From the NCBI GenBank assembly GCA_020631735.1, contig CM036223.1:13083356-13147355 (forward strand): a stretch of DNA of 64,000 bases, given 5' to 3'. This document shows positions 11,861-22,988 of this stretch, one piece after another (within the stretch, counting starts at the first letter, position 1; each line of letters begins with the position of its first letter). Below the pieces are notes generated by a model. That model was not told where the DNA came from, did no database searches, and was given only the letters and a program-made list of their open reading frames with translations. The position numbers and the translations under genes were made by a program. Source of the stretch: Saccharum officinarum. Taxonomy: Eukaryota > Streptophyta > Magnoliopsida > Poales > Poaceae.

Positions 11861-12049
11861 TGCTTGTTTGGATGACTGCTCGATTATTATAATATAGATT
11901 ATGCATAGAATTATTTTAATAAAAGTTATAGATTATAATAATCAGAGGGTTTGGGTCTCTAGATTATGGTGATCGAGTATGTTGGGTTAAAGTGAGAAAT
12001 TTCTGTATTATCCTTTAGTTTGGCAAGTCAGACAAATAATTAGCACTAC
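11861..12049. mobile_element. Left part of a MITE split by a solo LTR
   Basis: It starts GTGCTTGTTTGGATG and continues with GATTATTATAAT. The matching right end (ATTATAATCACAGGG ... GGGCCTAAACAC) lies at 26600-26737. The solo LTR at 12050-26496 separates the halves. Confidence 0.5.
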
Positions 12050-13249
12050 TGTAACACCTCGGGTGTTATAGTGACTAATTAATCAGCCATGCCATCATAT
12101 TGCATCGCAAAGCATCCACGATTAGGTCAACCCTGTTATGCATTAACTAAAATGAGTTTACCTTTCTAGGTTGGATGTACTTCTCAGTGGTGTGATTCGA
12201 ACCGAAAACCCTAATTTTGAATGCCACCGTAAATATTTAGTCTATGCCCTGCGTAATTTGAGGAGTGTGACTGTGTTACACACTAGTGCCAAGTGTAGGG
12301 TATGAGCCCAAGTACAACACGTAAAATGAAGCTCCAAGTTTGAGTTTGAATTGGAATCCAAAAACTTGTCGCGAGTTTTTTTATTCAAATTTGAATTCAA
12401 ATTTGGAGAATTATTAAAAGATTTTCAAAAAGTTAAATTGGTCAACCAAGAGTGGCATTTGGTCAACTATGTGATACTTGACTCAATTATACACTTGGGT
12501 GACGGTTTGATCATTAAATAATCATCAATTAAGGTAGCAACAAATTTCAATTGGAAATTCCTCCGAAAACCCAAAAATCCAAAACCCTGATTTTACCCCT
12601 TTTGAAATAATTCAAAATCTAAGCAAAATTTGGGAAAAAGTTTAAAACCAAGTTTGTAGAACTTTTCAAGGGCTACAACTTTGGTGTTTTGAGTTTTCAA
12701 AGTTTTAGTGTAAAATGTGGAGCAATTTTGAAAAGAAGCAAATTTTAAATTTGACCCCTTTTCCTCCCCAAACTCAAATTTCAAAATGGAGGAAGAATTT
12801 GAAAATGGTTTGAATAGAAAAGTTGTAGGTCTTGGCTAGATGTACAACTTTGGTGTTGGGAGTTTTTGAAGTTTCAATATAAAGTTGAAAGTAATTTCTA
12901 AATTACCAAATTTCCAAAAAGTGTCCACTTTTGATTTTAAATTCAAATTTCAAAATCCAGCTCAAATTTGGAAAAGTGTTCAATACAAAACTTTTAGAGC
13001 TTGAAATTCTGACGATTTCATATCTTGGGAATTTTTCAAGTTGCTACATGAATTTGGGAGTAATTTGATAAAACAGGTTGAAATTGCAAAATTGGGGGGA
13101 GAGAGCTACAGTGCACGGCGAATCAGAGGAGGGCGCCGCCCAGCCGCCGTGGCCTTTGGCCATCTTCCAGGCGCGCCTTCGACCGCCAGCGTTGGCTTCA
13201 GTGAGTTCGCGACGAGCCACACGTCGTCTTGAGGTCGCTTTCATCGCCC

Positions 13250-13259
13250 TATAAAAGGT
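13250..13259 (+). promoter_or_regulatory. TATA box of the 4.1-kb solo LTR
   Basis: CTATAAAAGG in a GC-rich U3-like context. It could initiate transcripts rightward into 13280-14000 and beyond. Confidence 0.5.
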
Positions 13260-15102
13260 AGAGCACCGTCGCCGGTGTATTTTTCTTTTTCTCCATTTCC
13301 ACCGCCACCGCAGCTCCGCCGCTCGCCGTCGCCTCCGTCGAGCCACCTCCGACCACGCAAAACGCTTCACCGCAACCGCCTCGCTCCCGCACATCACCTC
13401 GACCACTCACACCCACCTCTACTGCCCGAAGCGCCTGGGTAGCCGTCGTCTTCCCCGCGTCCGGTCGGAGCACCGCCACCACCGCCCTCACGTGGCCAGG
13501 CCACTCCGGTTCGTCTCCGTCATCACCGAGAGCACCATCGTGATCGCTGTGAGCCCCTGAATGTTTTTCTCGCGCTAATTTAGTCACTACTTCATCGGTG
13601 GCGCGTTTTCGCGGCTCACCGTCGACTGTGGTCCGCCATCGTCGTCGGTGAGGGGTCGCCGGAGCTCGAGCTTAGCTATAGTATGGCATAGTGGGTTCGC
13701 GGGGTGGAGTAGGCCATGTTGGTCAGTTTGTTTGGGTCACCGAGGCCGTGGTCGCCGGTCGGCCACCGTGACGCCGCGACGAGGGAGGAGAGCGAGAGGA
13801 GGGGGATGACACGCAGGGCCAGTGCATCAGCGACACAGAGAGAGGGAAGGCGCGAGCGGGCCGGCCTGGTTGCTGGGCCGGGCTGAGTACGCAGGCCACG
13901 CGCGCGAGAGAGCGAGGGAGAGCGCGGGCACGCTGTCGGGCCAGGCTGCTGGGCCGAGCCGAGGGAGGAGAGAAGGAGCAGCCCGTGTGCTGGTTTTTTC
14001 CTTTTTCCATTTTCCAAAAATGTGAATAGTTTTTGGTTTTAATTATTTTATTGTAAACTATTTAGGTTTCCTAAATTAGTGAAAATTTTTGTGTAAGCTT
14101 TTCAAGGTATAAACTAATTAGGAAAAATATTAAATGCTAAATTTGATTAATTTTTGCAAGTTATTTAATTAGTTCAATTAAATATTAAATACAACTTCCA
14201 TGAATTTTAGTAATTAAAATATTAATCCAAAAATCATGAAAATTATTTTGACACTGTTTTAGGCCATGATTAATCTATATAAAAAGTTTAAGCTCATTTA
14301 GATGAAGTATGATTTTATTATTAATTATGCCCTAATTAATTAAATGTTTAAATAAATGTTATTTGATAATTTTAAGTGTTGTGTGCCTTTTTGATTGAGT
14401 GATGACCTTGGGTCACTAATTCTTGGTGATCTTTGGTGGTTTAATTACTTGTTTGAGCTCGTTAGTAACATGTTCAGTAAGAAATGTTAGTGTCGCTTAA
14501 GTTACCGCTATTAGTTAGTAGGTTTTACTGTTTTGTGATTGTACCGCGAAGGAAAGTTGTACTCAAGTAATAAACCATGGCATATCATCATCAAGCATCA
14601 TGTTTATCACCGCATCATGTTGAAACATGTTGTATGCTCGTGTAGTTCCCGCTTTCAAAGAAGTCAACGTTGGCGAGCAAGTCTCCGGAGAAGAGTTGTC
14701 TTCGGTGGGTTTCGGACCAGAAGTCGGAGTTTTTGAGCCCGAGTTAACCGTCTCGTTAGAGCAAGGCAAGCCCCGGTGCATTTGAACCCTACCTTGAGTT
14801 TTACAAATCTTTATTATTTATATTATGGTTTACTGCATTAAGTAATTAGGAGTTGAGTGATAACCTAATTGTTGCATTATCATCCTTGATTATTGCGATA
14901 TCACCCTTGATACCTGTTTTACTGAAAATGCGTACTATGCTTTGCCATGCTTACTGAATTAAGCTTTTTAAATGAGTGTTTATATGGCCATGACGGCATA
15001 CTTAATGAATATTGAAATATGAGAATGAATTAGAAGATCGAGCGGGTGGTTTGGCCACTGCAAACTTGCATTGGGAAAGGAGTCTCAATGTAGTGTTTCC
15101 GC

Positions 15103-17567
15103 TGAAGGGTCGAGATGGCGGACTAGAGGGGGGGTGAATAGTCCTTTCTAAAATTAATCACGTCGGCAAACCAAAACAAATGCGGAATTAAAGCTATCGG
15201 TCTAGCCAAGACTACACCCCTCTATCTAAGTTCACAAGCACCTCACAAAGATCCTAATTATGTAACTAAGGTGCTTTCCTTAGCAAGAGCTCTCCTAAAT
15301 AATTCTAGAGCAAGGTCACACAAACCTATGCACTAGTACTTTTGCAAAGCCGAGGAGCTCCTACACAATTCTAGTAAGCAAAAGCACGAAGCCACCTATG
15401 CTCACTAGCAATACTCAATAGCAAGGCAACTAATGCCAAACTAGAGAGCGCAAATTACTTAACTACACAAACTAAGCAATATGACTAACAAGGTTACACA
15501 AACCAAATTAGCCACGCAACGGGAGCTACTTCTATGCTACACAAGCAAGAAGGTAACTAGCTAACTACACAAGCAAACTAGTTACAAGAGCAACTACACA
15601 AGCACAAGTATATGAATGTAAATACAAGCTTGTGAATCGAAAGCAAACCACCGAGAAGATGTACACAATGTTGACACGGCGGTTTTTCACCGAGGTTCAC
15701 TTGGTTGCCACCAAGCTAGTCCCCGTTGTGGCGATACACCCACTTGATGGATCACGAGCTAATTGACTATCAAGAGTCAAACCCTCAGCGGGTGCCGCAC
15801 ATCCACTCTCAAGATAGGGATCCTCCAAGCCACGAGCTTTACTAGAGTTGCTCTTCGCGATCCCCGCGGGGTGAGCACAATCCCCCTCACAAATCCTCCT
15901 CCGGAGCCACGCACAATCTCCACGCGTGCTTCAACGGAGTCGCAAGCCACCAAGCCGTCTAGGAGGTGGCAACCTCCAAGAGTAACAAGCACCACCGGCT
16001 TGCAACACGATCACCTAGTGCCACTCGATGCAATCCTCTCGATGCAACGCACTAGAATCGCTCTCTCACTCGATCCGATGAACACTATCAAGCATGAGTG
16101 AGTTAGAGGGCTTCCAAGCACTACCACATAAGCCACCAAGGCCAAAGTGTGCTCAGCTACCGGCCACGGCCGACCAAGGCATCTATTTATAACCCCACGG
16201 TCAAATAGAGCCGTTACCCCTTCACTGGGTCCTTTTTCGGGACGACCGGACGCGCCGGTCGTAACTGACCGGACGCGCTCGACCGCGTCCGATCCTCCAA
16301 CGGTCACTGTGCCAACGGTCAAATCCCATGACCGGACGCGCCTCTCAAAACGACCGGACGCGCTGGTCCCGATGACCGGACGCGCCTGTCGAACGACCGG
16401 ACGCGCTGATCGCACTGACCCACGCGCCCGCGACGCAACGACCGGACGCGCTCCTTGCGATGACCGGACGCGACAGTGCCCGCGTCCGGTTAGAGTCCAG
16501 TAAGCTCCTTCAACGATCGGACGCGTCCGATCAAGTGTGACCGGACGCGCCTCGCGTCCGATCGTACTTAGTTTCCTCTGGACACCTGACCGGACGCGCC
16601 GGTCCCGCGAGTGACCGGACGCGCCGGTTGCAAACCCTAGCACCCGCGCCTGCGCTGTACTGACCGGACGCGTCCGGTCATACCATGACCGCGTCCGGTG
16701 CAGCGTTCGGTCACCTCTGTGACCTCCGTTCGCCTCCGTTTCTTTTCCGACTTCCGGCGTAGTGGAAAATAGGCATTTCAACTTCTCAAAAACGCCTGAA
16801 TCCCGCGCTCGCAAAGCTCGGCGGGAGGGAGAGAGGAACCAAAATCCTCTCTACCGCTTAAACTTCATCGCCTTCGTAAATGTGCCAACACCAACAAGTG
16901 ACCACCACCTTGTGCACGTGTGTTAGCATTTTCATAATCATTTTACTGAAGGAGTTAACCACTCAACTTGCCACGCCACTCGATCCTAGCAACGATGCAT
17001 AGTTAGATCACACGAGTGGCACTAGATGACCGATATGCAAACAAGTTTGCCCCTCTTGATAGTACGGCCATCTATCCTAAACCCGGTCATAAACTTCTCT
17101 ACACACCTATGACCGGTGAAATGGAAATGCCCTAGGTTATACCTTTGCCTTGCGCATTCCACTCCATCTCCTCCGACATTGATGCAACACATGCACCAAC
17201 CAATCACCAAATGATATGATCCACTTCATATCATCACATGACCGTATTGGTTCATCGATCTTGACCTCACTTGCTCTTCACCGTTGCGTCGGTCCATCGG
17301 CGCCAAGTCTTGCTCAAGCTTCACCGCCTCGCGGTCCATCGCTCCAAAGCCTCTGACTTGCCCTTCACACTTGCAACCGGTCCATCAAGCCAAGCCTCAT
17401 CTTGATCTTTGCCACCTTGGTCACATGACTCCATGTCATGTCTCATATGCAATGAGCTCCTTCATGACACAATCATCTGTGGACTAATTCTCTGTGTATC
17501 TCACATAAACACAATTAGTCCACCTAAGGTTGTCACTCAATTACCAAAACCAAACAAGGACCTTTCA
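15103..17567 (-). repeat. Copia 3' LTR (left copy)
   Basis: On plus it reads TGAAGGGTCG ... GGACCTTTCA; on minus it begins TGAAAGGTCC. A TATA box (minus TTATAAATA) lies at about 16184-16192, and the GACCGGACGCG array lies upstream of it in LTR sense at about 16235-16700. The open frames of 267 and 118 codons here are products of the stop-poor array, not genes. Confidence 0.9.
16235..16700. repeat. GACCGGACGCG dyad-rich U3 array (3' LTR)
   Basis: GACCGGACGCG and its reverse complement recur many times with irregular spacers, often as partial dyads such as GACCGGACGCGCCGGTC. One copy is a perfect 20-bp palindrome, TGACCGGACGCGTCCGGTCA, at 16661-16680. In LTR sense the array is directly upstream of the TATA box. 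Confidence 0.8.
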
Positions 17568-17581
17568 ATCTCCCCCTTTTT
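17568..17581 (-). other. Copia polypurine tract
   Basis: Minus-strand AAAAAGGGGGAGAT abuts the 3' LTR start (TGAAAGG). It is the expected plus-strand DNA primer for reverse transcription and is typical of the SIRE/Opie lineage. Confidence 0.85.
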
Positions 17582-20500
17582 GGTAATTGATGACAACTCT
17601 ACAAAGATATGGAAATTAAATTCTTTTGGACTTTATGCCACTTATCCAACATTTAAGCTCTAAGTTAGGATTTGGATAAGCACCATAAAATCCGACTTGG
17701 TAGTGATAACTCTCCCTACATATGTGCTCAAATGGTTTGATTTCAAGCTTGCACATATGCATTAATATGAAATTTGTAGGAGGGTTAGCACTACTAAGTG
17801 ATGCTAAGGTGTATAGAATAAACCTTTGTAGTTCGATACCATTTGATAGCTCGATATCATTTAAAAATCACAAGTTTGCCATCATCCTTAGCATCATGAG
17901 TAGTTAGACATCAAAAATACTAGAAACCCCATGAGATCAACATTATAAGCAAGGTTCTAGTTTTTGCATGATAATCATAAGTCTAGCTAACATCCTATGC
18001 ATGCTAGTTATCAAATCATCATTCAAGTTCTATAACTAGCATACACCACACAAGCATGCATATTGAATTTAAGAACTTATGCAATGCAAGCAAGCACATG
18101 AATTATGCACATATCAAATGTAATCAATCAAAGTTCATGAGCTTGCTCCCCCTACTTGTGTGCTTTCTTTGTCCAAGAATGTTTGATCCTTCTCATTTCT
18201 TCAATGTTGCTCCCTCTTTGTCCATCTCCATGTCCACACTCAAACTCATCTTCTCATGATATTTTTGTTCAATCTCTTCCCAAACCTCTCTCTTGGTGCA
18301 TTAACATATCTTTGTTCCAACTTCTCCCCCTTTGTCATCAATTTCCATAAAGGGTGTACATCTCATTGATGCAAAGGCTTGCATTAGGGTAGATGGTTGA
18401 GACTTGAATATTGCGTTGTTGATGGACATCACCGCACATGTTGGAATGATATTACTTGTATGTTGCTCTTGAGATACCACTTAGGATCTTTGACCTTGAT
18501 ACCATTAGGTGGGGCTTCTCCCCCAATGTCATAGCATGGGTCATTCACTTGATAATATTGAGCTCTTGTGTGTGAGGGAACTTTCTTCATTTGATGATCA
18601 CTTAAAGTTGAGGATCATTTGTGGAACCACCGTCTTGTATAAATGATATCATGTGTAGAAATACCACGAATAAGTGTGTGATACCAATTTGAAGAATCCT
18701 CTATCATGGAACCACTTGTAGGATTTGTCAATATGATCTTTTCTTGAACATTTGCTATCTTTATGAGTACCACTTGTAGGATATCACTCGTAGATCATGA
18801 TCTAGACACCACTTGTAAATACCAATTGAAGAAATATTTTGAGTCTAGATACCATTTGAAACACCCTAGATATCCATTTGCATTGTTGTCTTGTGCTTGT
18901 ACCCATATCATTGTCATGAGCTTCTAGTATGACTTGAACTAAGTTGATTTGCCTAAGATTCTAAGTCCGGTTTGATCCAATGACAAGCTTCTTTACTCCT
19001 CATACTAAGGGTTATCTTGCCAATATTGTACTTGTCACTTGTTAGCAATCCAAACTAGATCAAGTACTTGGGTTCACTAGCTCATGAACAAATTCATACA
19101 CATACCACTAGATCATTTAAACAATTCAAGCAATAGTGGTAGGCTATGAATTTAAATATTTCATTTGTTATGCATGATCCTAGTAAGCATGTACTATATG
19201 CACTCATCGCATACTAGTAAGGGATGAAATGATCATGCACATTGCAATGATACCTTTATTATGTTGGAGTAGAGGATAGTCACATAGATTCCAATTCATT
19301 ACTCCAATAGCAATGTAAAGTCCAATTTATAAGCTTGGTGAAGACCAATCATTATAAAGAAATCCATTCTTCACCCATATGAAATGATAACCACTAATAA
19401 TCAAGTGCATTATCTCTTGTTGTGGTTGGCTTGCTTTTTCTCTTTGATCAATGCTTGCATGAGAGAAGTACTTATGATACCAATTTTATAACCATGACTA
19501 GCTCTATTTTGGGTGTTGCTTGCTTTTCTTGATCAACCCTATTGATTGCTTCAATTAAGCATCTCAAATGTCCCTTGAATTCATCACTTCCATGTTAGCC
19601 TTCCAAGCCGGTGCTCGGTTTACCCACCCATGGGCGGCAAGCCCCCTCAGCAGGGAGAAGTGACCTCTCTTCAAAGAACCATCCTTGACACTTACTTGAA
19701 TTGCCTTTGATTGATTGATCTATGGACTTAACTTGATGAGTAACCTTGAATTATTCTTTAAATCCTTTTCTTTCTACCAAATGATCTCCAATCATTACTA
19801 GAACTTGAACCTCATCTTCATCTTGAGTTTGATCTTCATTTTCAAATTTGAGTACCAAATTTGTACACTAAGTATGTTCCACAATCAATGCCCTTGTACT
19901 CATTTCTTGTCATGCTTATAGATCAATTCAAAACCAAACTTAGGTGCCTCAAACTCTTATAAATATGTTTCCAACTTGAGGACCTTTCACTTAAAGTGAC
20001 TCTAGATCAATCCAATAATTGTCACTTTTCTGGCAGATTCTGTACCCTTGAAAAAATAATTCATATCTCCCAATGTAAAGATCCAAATGCCATGAAATTT
20101 GGTGGAGATGTGATTCACTAAGTCATCTAGCAACTGTAAAAATTTGAGCTTCATTTGACTTCTAGATTGCTACTAGATTTCAAATCTTCCACCACTGTTA
20201 CCATGCTGAAAACTGCTGCACTATAGCTGACAAGATGTGCTCTAAAACCATAGCATTTCTCATCCAATTATCATGAAATTTATACAGCATCTAATATCAT
20301 AAGTCTAGAGCATGTATGCCAAATTTCAAGCCAATCCAATATGATTTAGTCACTCAAACTCAGACTTGATCTCAGCTAGCTCAGATTTTCAATAATGGAC
20401 AGATTTCAATACATTGAGCTATACTTCACCAAATTGAATCAAACTTGAAACTAACTTGTTTGAGCACTTTCATAAGACATATATCCATTCAATCCACTTA

Positions 20501-20880
20501 CTAAATCATCTCATGAATTTATCCAACACAAATCAATTCAAATTTGATTGCTTGGCATTTAATCCATTCAATCATCTCATAGCAAGCAACATTGCATATA
20601 TATCCAATTCAATCAACTCATATGCACCCAAATAAAATGATCAACTAGAGATATACCTTGGTTATCACATGATTATCCTTTTAGCAAGCTCCAACTCAAA
20701 TATTTGCAAGCCATCAAATATATCCAATAAATCACCACAATCTTGAATGTTGCACTTGTATGTTGTAGCATTTGGACTCCACTTATTTTGACTTGGCATT
20801 GGGATAGAATATGCGCTAAGCTTTAAAACTTGATTCAACATATGATGACCAATATGAATCCAAATGAATCAAGCCTCCAA
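17582..20880 (-). other. Non-coding interior of the Copia element
   Basis: About 3.3 kb of AT-rich sequence sits where pol would be expected. No conserved Copia pol motif (integrase, reverse transcriptase YVDD, RNase H) was found on either strand. Between about 18460 and 18860 it repeats phrases such as ATACCACTTGTAGGAT and ATACCAATTTGAAGAA, which echo the LTR/primer-site junction. Confidence 0.7.
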
Positions 20881-20902
20881 TGCCGATGGTACCTACAAAC
20901 AA

Positions 20903-22937
20903 TCACCTACTTTTTGATGGTACCCAAACAAGTTTGGGTCCTCTCAAGTTAGGAGCAACATACTTAGGCAAAGCCTTAGTATGGGTAGCGGGATGTTTTG
21001 CAATTCCAACCAATGAGGTACCATTGCCATCCTTTCTAAGCATGTTAGTATTATTAATTGAACTAGGCTTAGAATTATTACCTAGGGGACATGAGTGAGC
21101 CATGTGTCCCCTTTCCCGGCATGAATAGCATCTTCTCTTTGGTTGAGCCTTTTTTTTCATTGCTCATGTGATGCTTTTCATTGCCTTGCCTCTCATGAGT
21201 TGCTTGAGCCTTCTTCTCAAGCTTGGTAGGACACCCCGAGGCAAAGTGTCCTATATCTTCACACTTGAAGCACTTGATGTGAGCCAAATTTCTTTTCTCA
21301 ATTTGATTCTTGCTCATCATCTTGGTATCTTGGATTTGCATTGGATGCCTTCCTCTTCCACCCCTTCTTGTTTTCTTCTTATTCTTCTTCAAGTCACCAT
21401 CATCATCCTTGTGGTTGATCTTGACTTGAGATTGGGGTGTGGTTTCTTGCTCAACTTGTGGCTTTGGTTGAGACTCTTTTTGTTGCTTCACTAGTTTCTT
21501 GGTTGGGCACATTGAGGTGAGATGACCCCAAGTGCGACACTTGAAGCACTTGACATGCTTGAGCCTCTCTTCTTCTTTCTTCAACTTGAGCTTTTCTTCA
21601 TTAGGGCAACCATTTGCAAGATGTCCCATTTCATGGCATTTAAAGCACATAAAATGAGAGAGCTTCTCTTGTTCTTGTTTCTTCATCTCTCTTTCATATC
21701 TTCTCTTCCCCCATCTTTTGCCTTTGATATTGCTCTTGTTGAAGCCAATGCCGCTCATGTCACCGTAGCTTCTTTGAGTTTTCAACATATGCTCAAAGGT
21801 GACTTTTGAGTTGTAGCACCTCTCTAACTTGTTGCTCAATTTCTTCACTTCACTTTTGAGCTCATTGTTCTCCTTCAAAATATTAGTCTCACAAGACATA
21901 GAAGTAGAACAAGCATATATATGTGAAGAACATGGCATATCTAATAAGTCATCACAAGAGGTGGATACATGCTTTCTCCCTACATCACATGGGTTAGTCA
22001 CATTTTGCAATTGATCATTTGATCCATGTGATGAGCTCTCATTAATTTTAATTTTCTTTAATAACATCTTAAAGAGAGAAGCATGTTCTTGTACCAAATT
22101 ATCATGAGCAACACTAAGTTCCTCATGAGCCAATTTTAGCTCCTCATGTGAACAAGTAGTAACATAAAGTAGATGCTTTTGTTGTTCACATGTGGTTTTT
22201 AGAAATGAGTTTTCATTTTCCAATTTCATGGTTTTAGCTTTCTCATTTTCTAAAGACATGTTCATGCTAGCAAGTCTACTAACAAGCTCATCATATGAAT
22301 CAACATGATCAATCACATTATCATTTGATACCTTTGTGTCACCTAGTGACATGAAGCAATGTGATGTAGTGGATGGGCTTGTAGTAGCATCATCAAGGCC
22401 CGAGCATGAACCAATGTTGTCACCATCAAGTGTGCTTGGGGTAGAAACATCACTTGCAACACTTGATGCATCATCACCATTCTTGTCAAGTGAACTTGTG
22501 GTAGATCGATCATCATCATCACTTGACCATGAGGTGGAGCAATCCTCCACAACCATCGTGTTGTGGTCATGCTCAACATCATCATGTGCAACCTCCTTAG
22601 GCTTGACATCATCGTCATCATCGGTGATAGCTCCATACTTTTCATTGAGATAGGCCCATATCTCATGAGCAGATTTGAGGTCCATGATCTTACCAAAGAT
22701 GCTATCATCCAAAGATCTATACATGATGTTAGTAGCTTGGATGTCAAGATCTAGGCATTTCTCTTGTGCTTGAGTTAGATTATCTTCATCCAACACATGA
22801 GAAAAGCCTACATCTACCATCCACCACATTTGAGGGCAAATAAACTTAAAATTGCATATCATCCAATTTTTCCACCGTGCAAAGTGTGTGCCATCAAACA
22901 TGTGAGGACAATCAACATCTAGTCCATATTCCGCCAT
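20903..22937 (-). CDS. gag: Copia-type Gag with four zinc knuckles, frameshifted near 3' end
   Basis: The main frame runs 22937-21078 (619 codons). The N-terminal ~110 residues are a Copia-type gag/UBN2 region (FDGTHFARWKNWM and later AHEIWAYLNEKYG). An acidic, serine-rich stretch and coiled-coil-like segments with many Glu/Lys/Leu follow. Three CX2CX4HX4C knuckles lie at about residues 430, 463 and 555 (CFKCHEMGHLANGC, CFKCRTWGHLTSMC, CFKCEDIGHFASGC). A fourth (CYSCRERGHMAHSC) is in a different frame (21160-20903). The switch falls at a run of eight A (plus T run, 21150-21157), where seven would keep frame. After the fourth knuckle the frame reaches the GPKLVWVP motif that precedes protease in relatives and then stops. 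Gag would form the particle that packages RNA. Confidence 0.85.
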
Positions 22938-22974
22938 CCTCTCGGGTCGGTGAAGACCACAAATGAGAGATCGT

Positions 22975-22986
22975 GCTCTGATACCA
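22975..22986 (-). other. Primer-binding site, initiator tRNA-Met
   Basis: Minus-strand TGGTATCAGAGC, two bases inside the 5' LTR, is complementary to the 3' end of plant initiator tRNA-Met. It sets the element's orientation as minus. Confidence 0.9.
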
Positions 22987-22988
22987 AT

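Noticed and set aside
13044..14025. Overlapping frames suggesting a gene
   Set aside because: They lie within the solo LTR downstream of its TATA box, on both strands, low complexity, with no domain.
16011..16814. 267-codon open frame in the Copia LTR (also at 23896-24699)
   Set aside because: It is an effect of the stop-poor GACCGGACGCG array; it is arginine-rich low complexity and part of U3.
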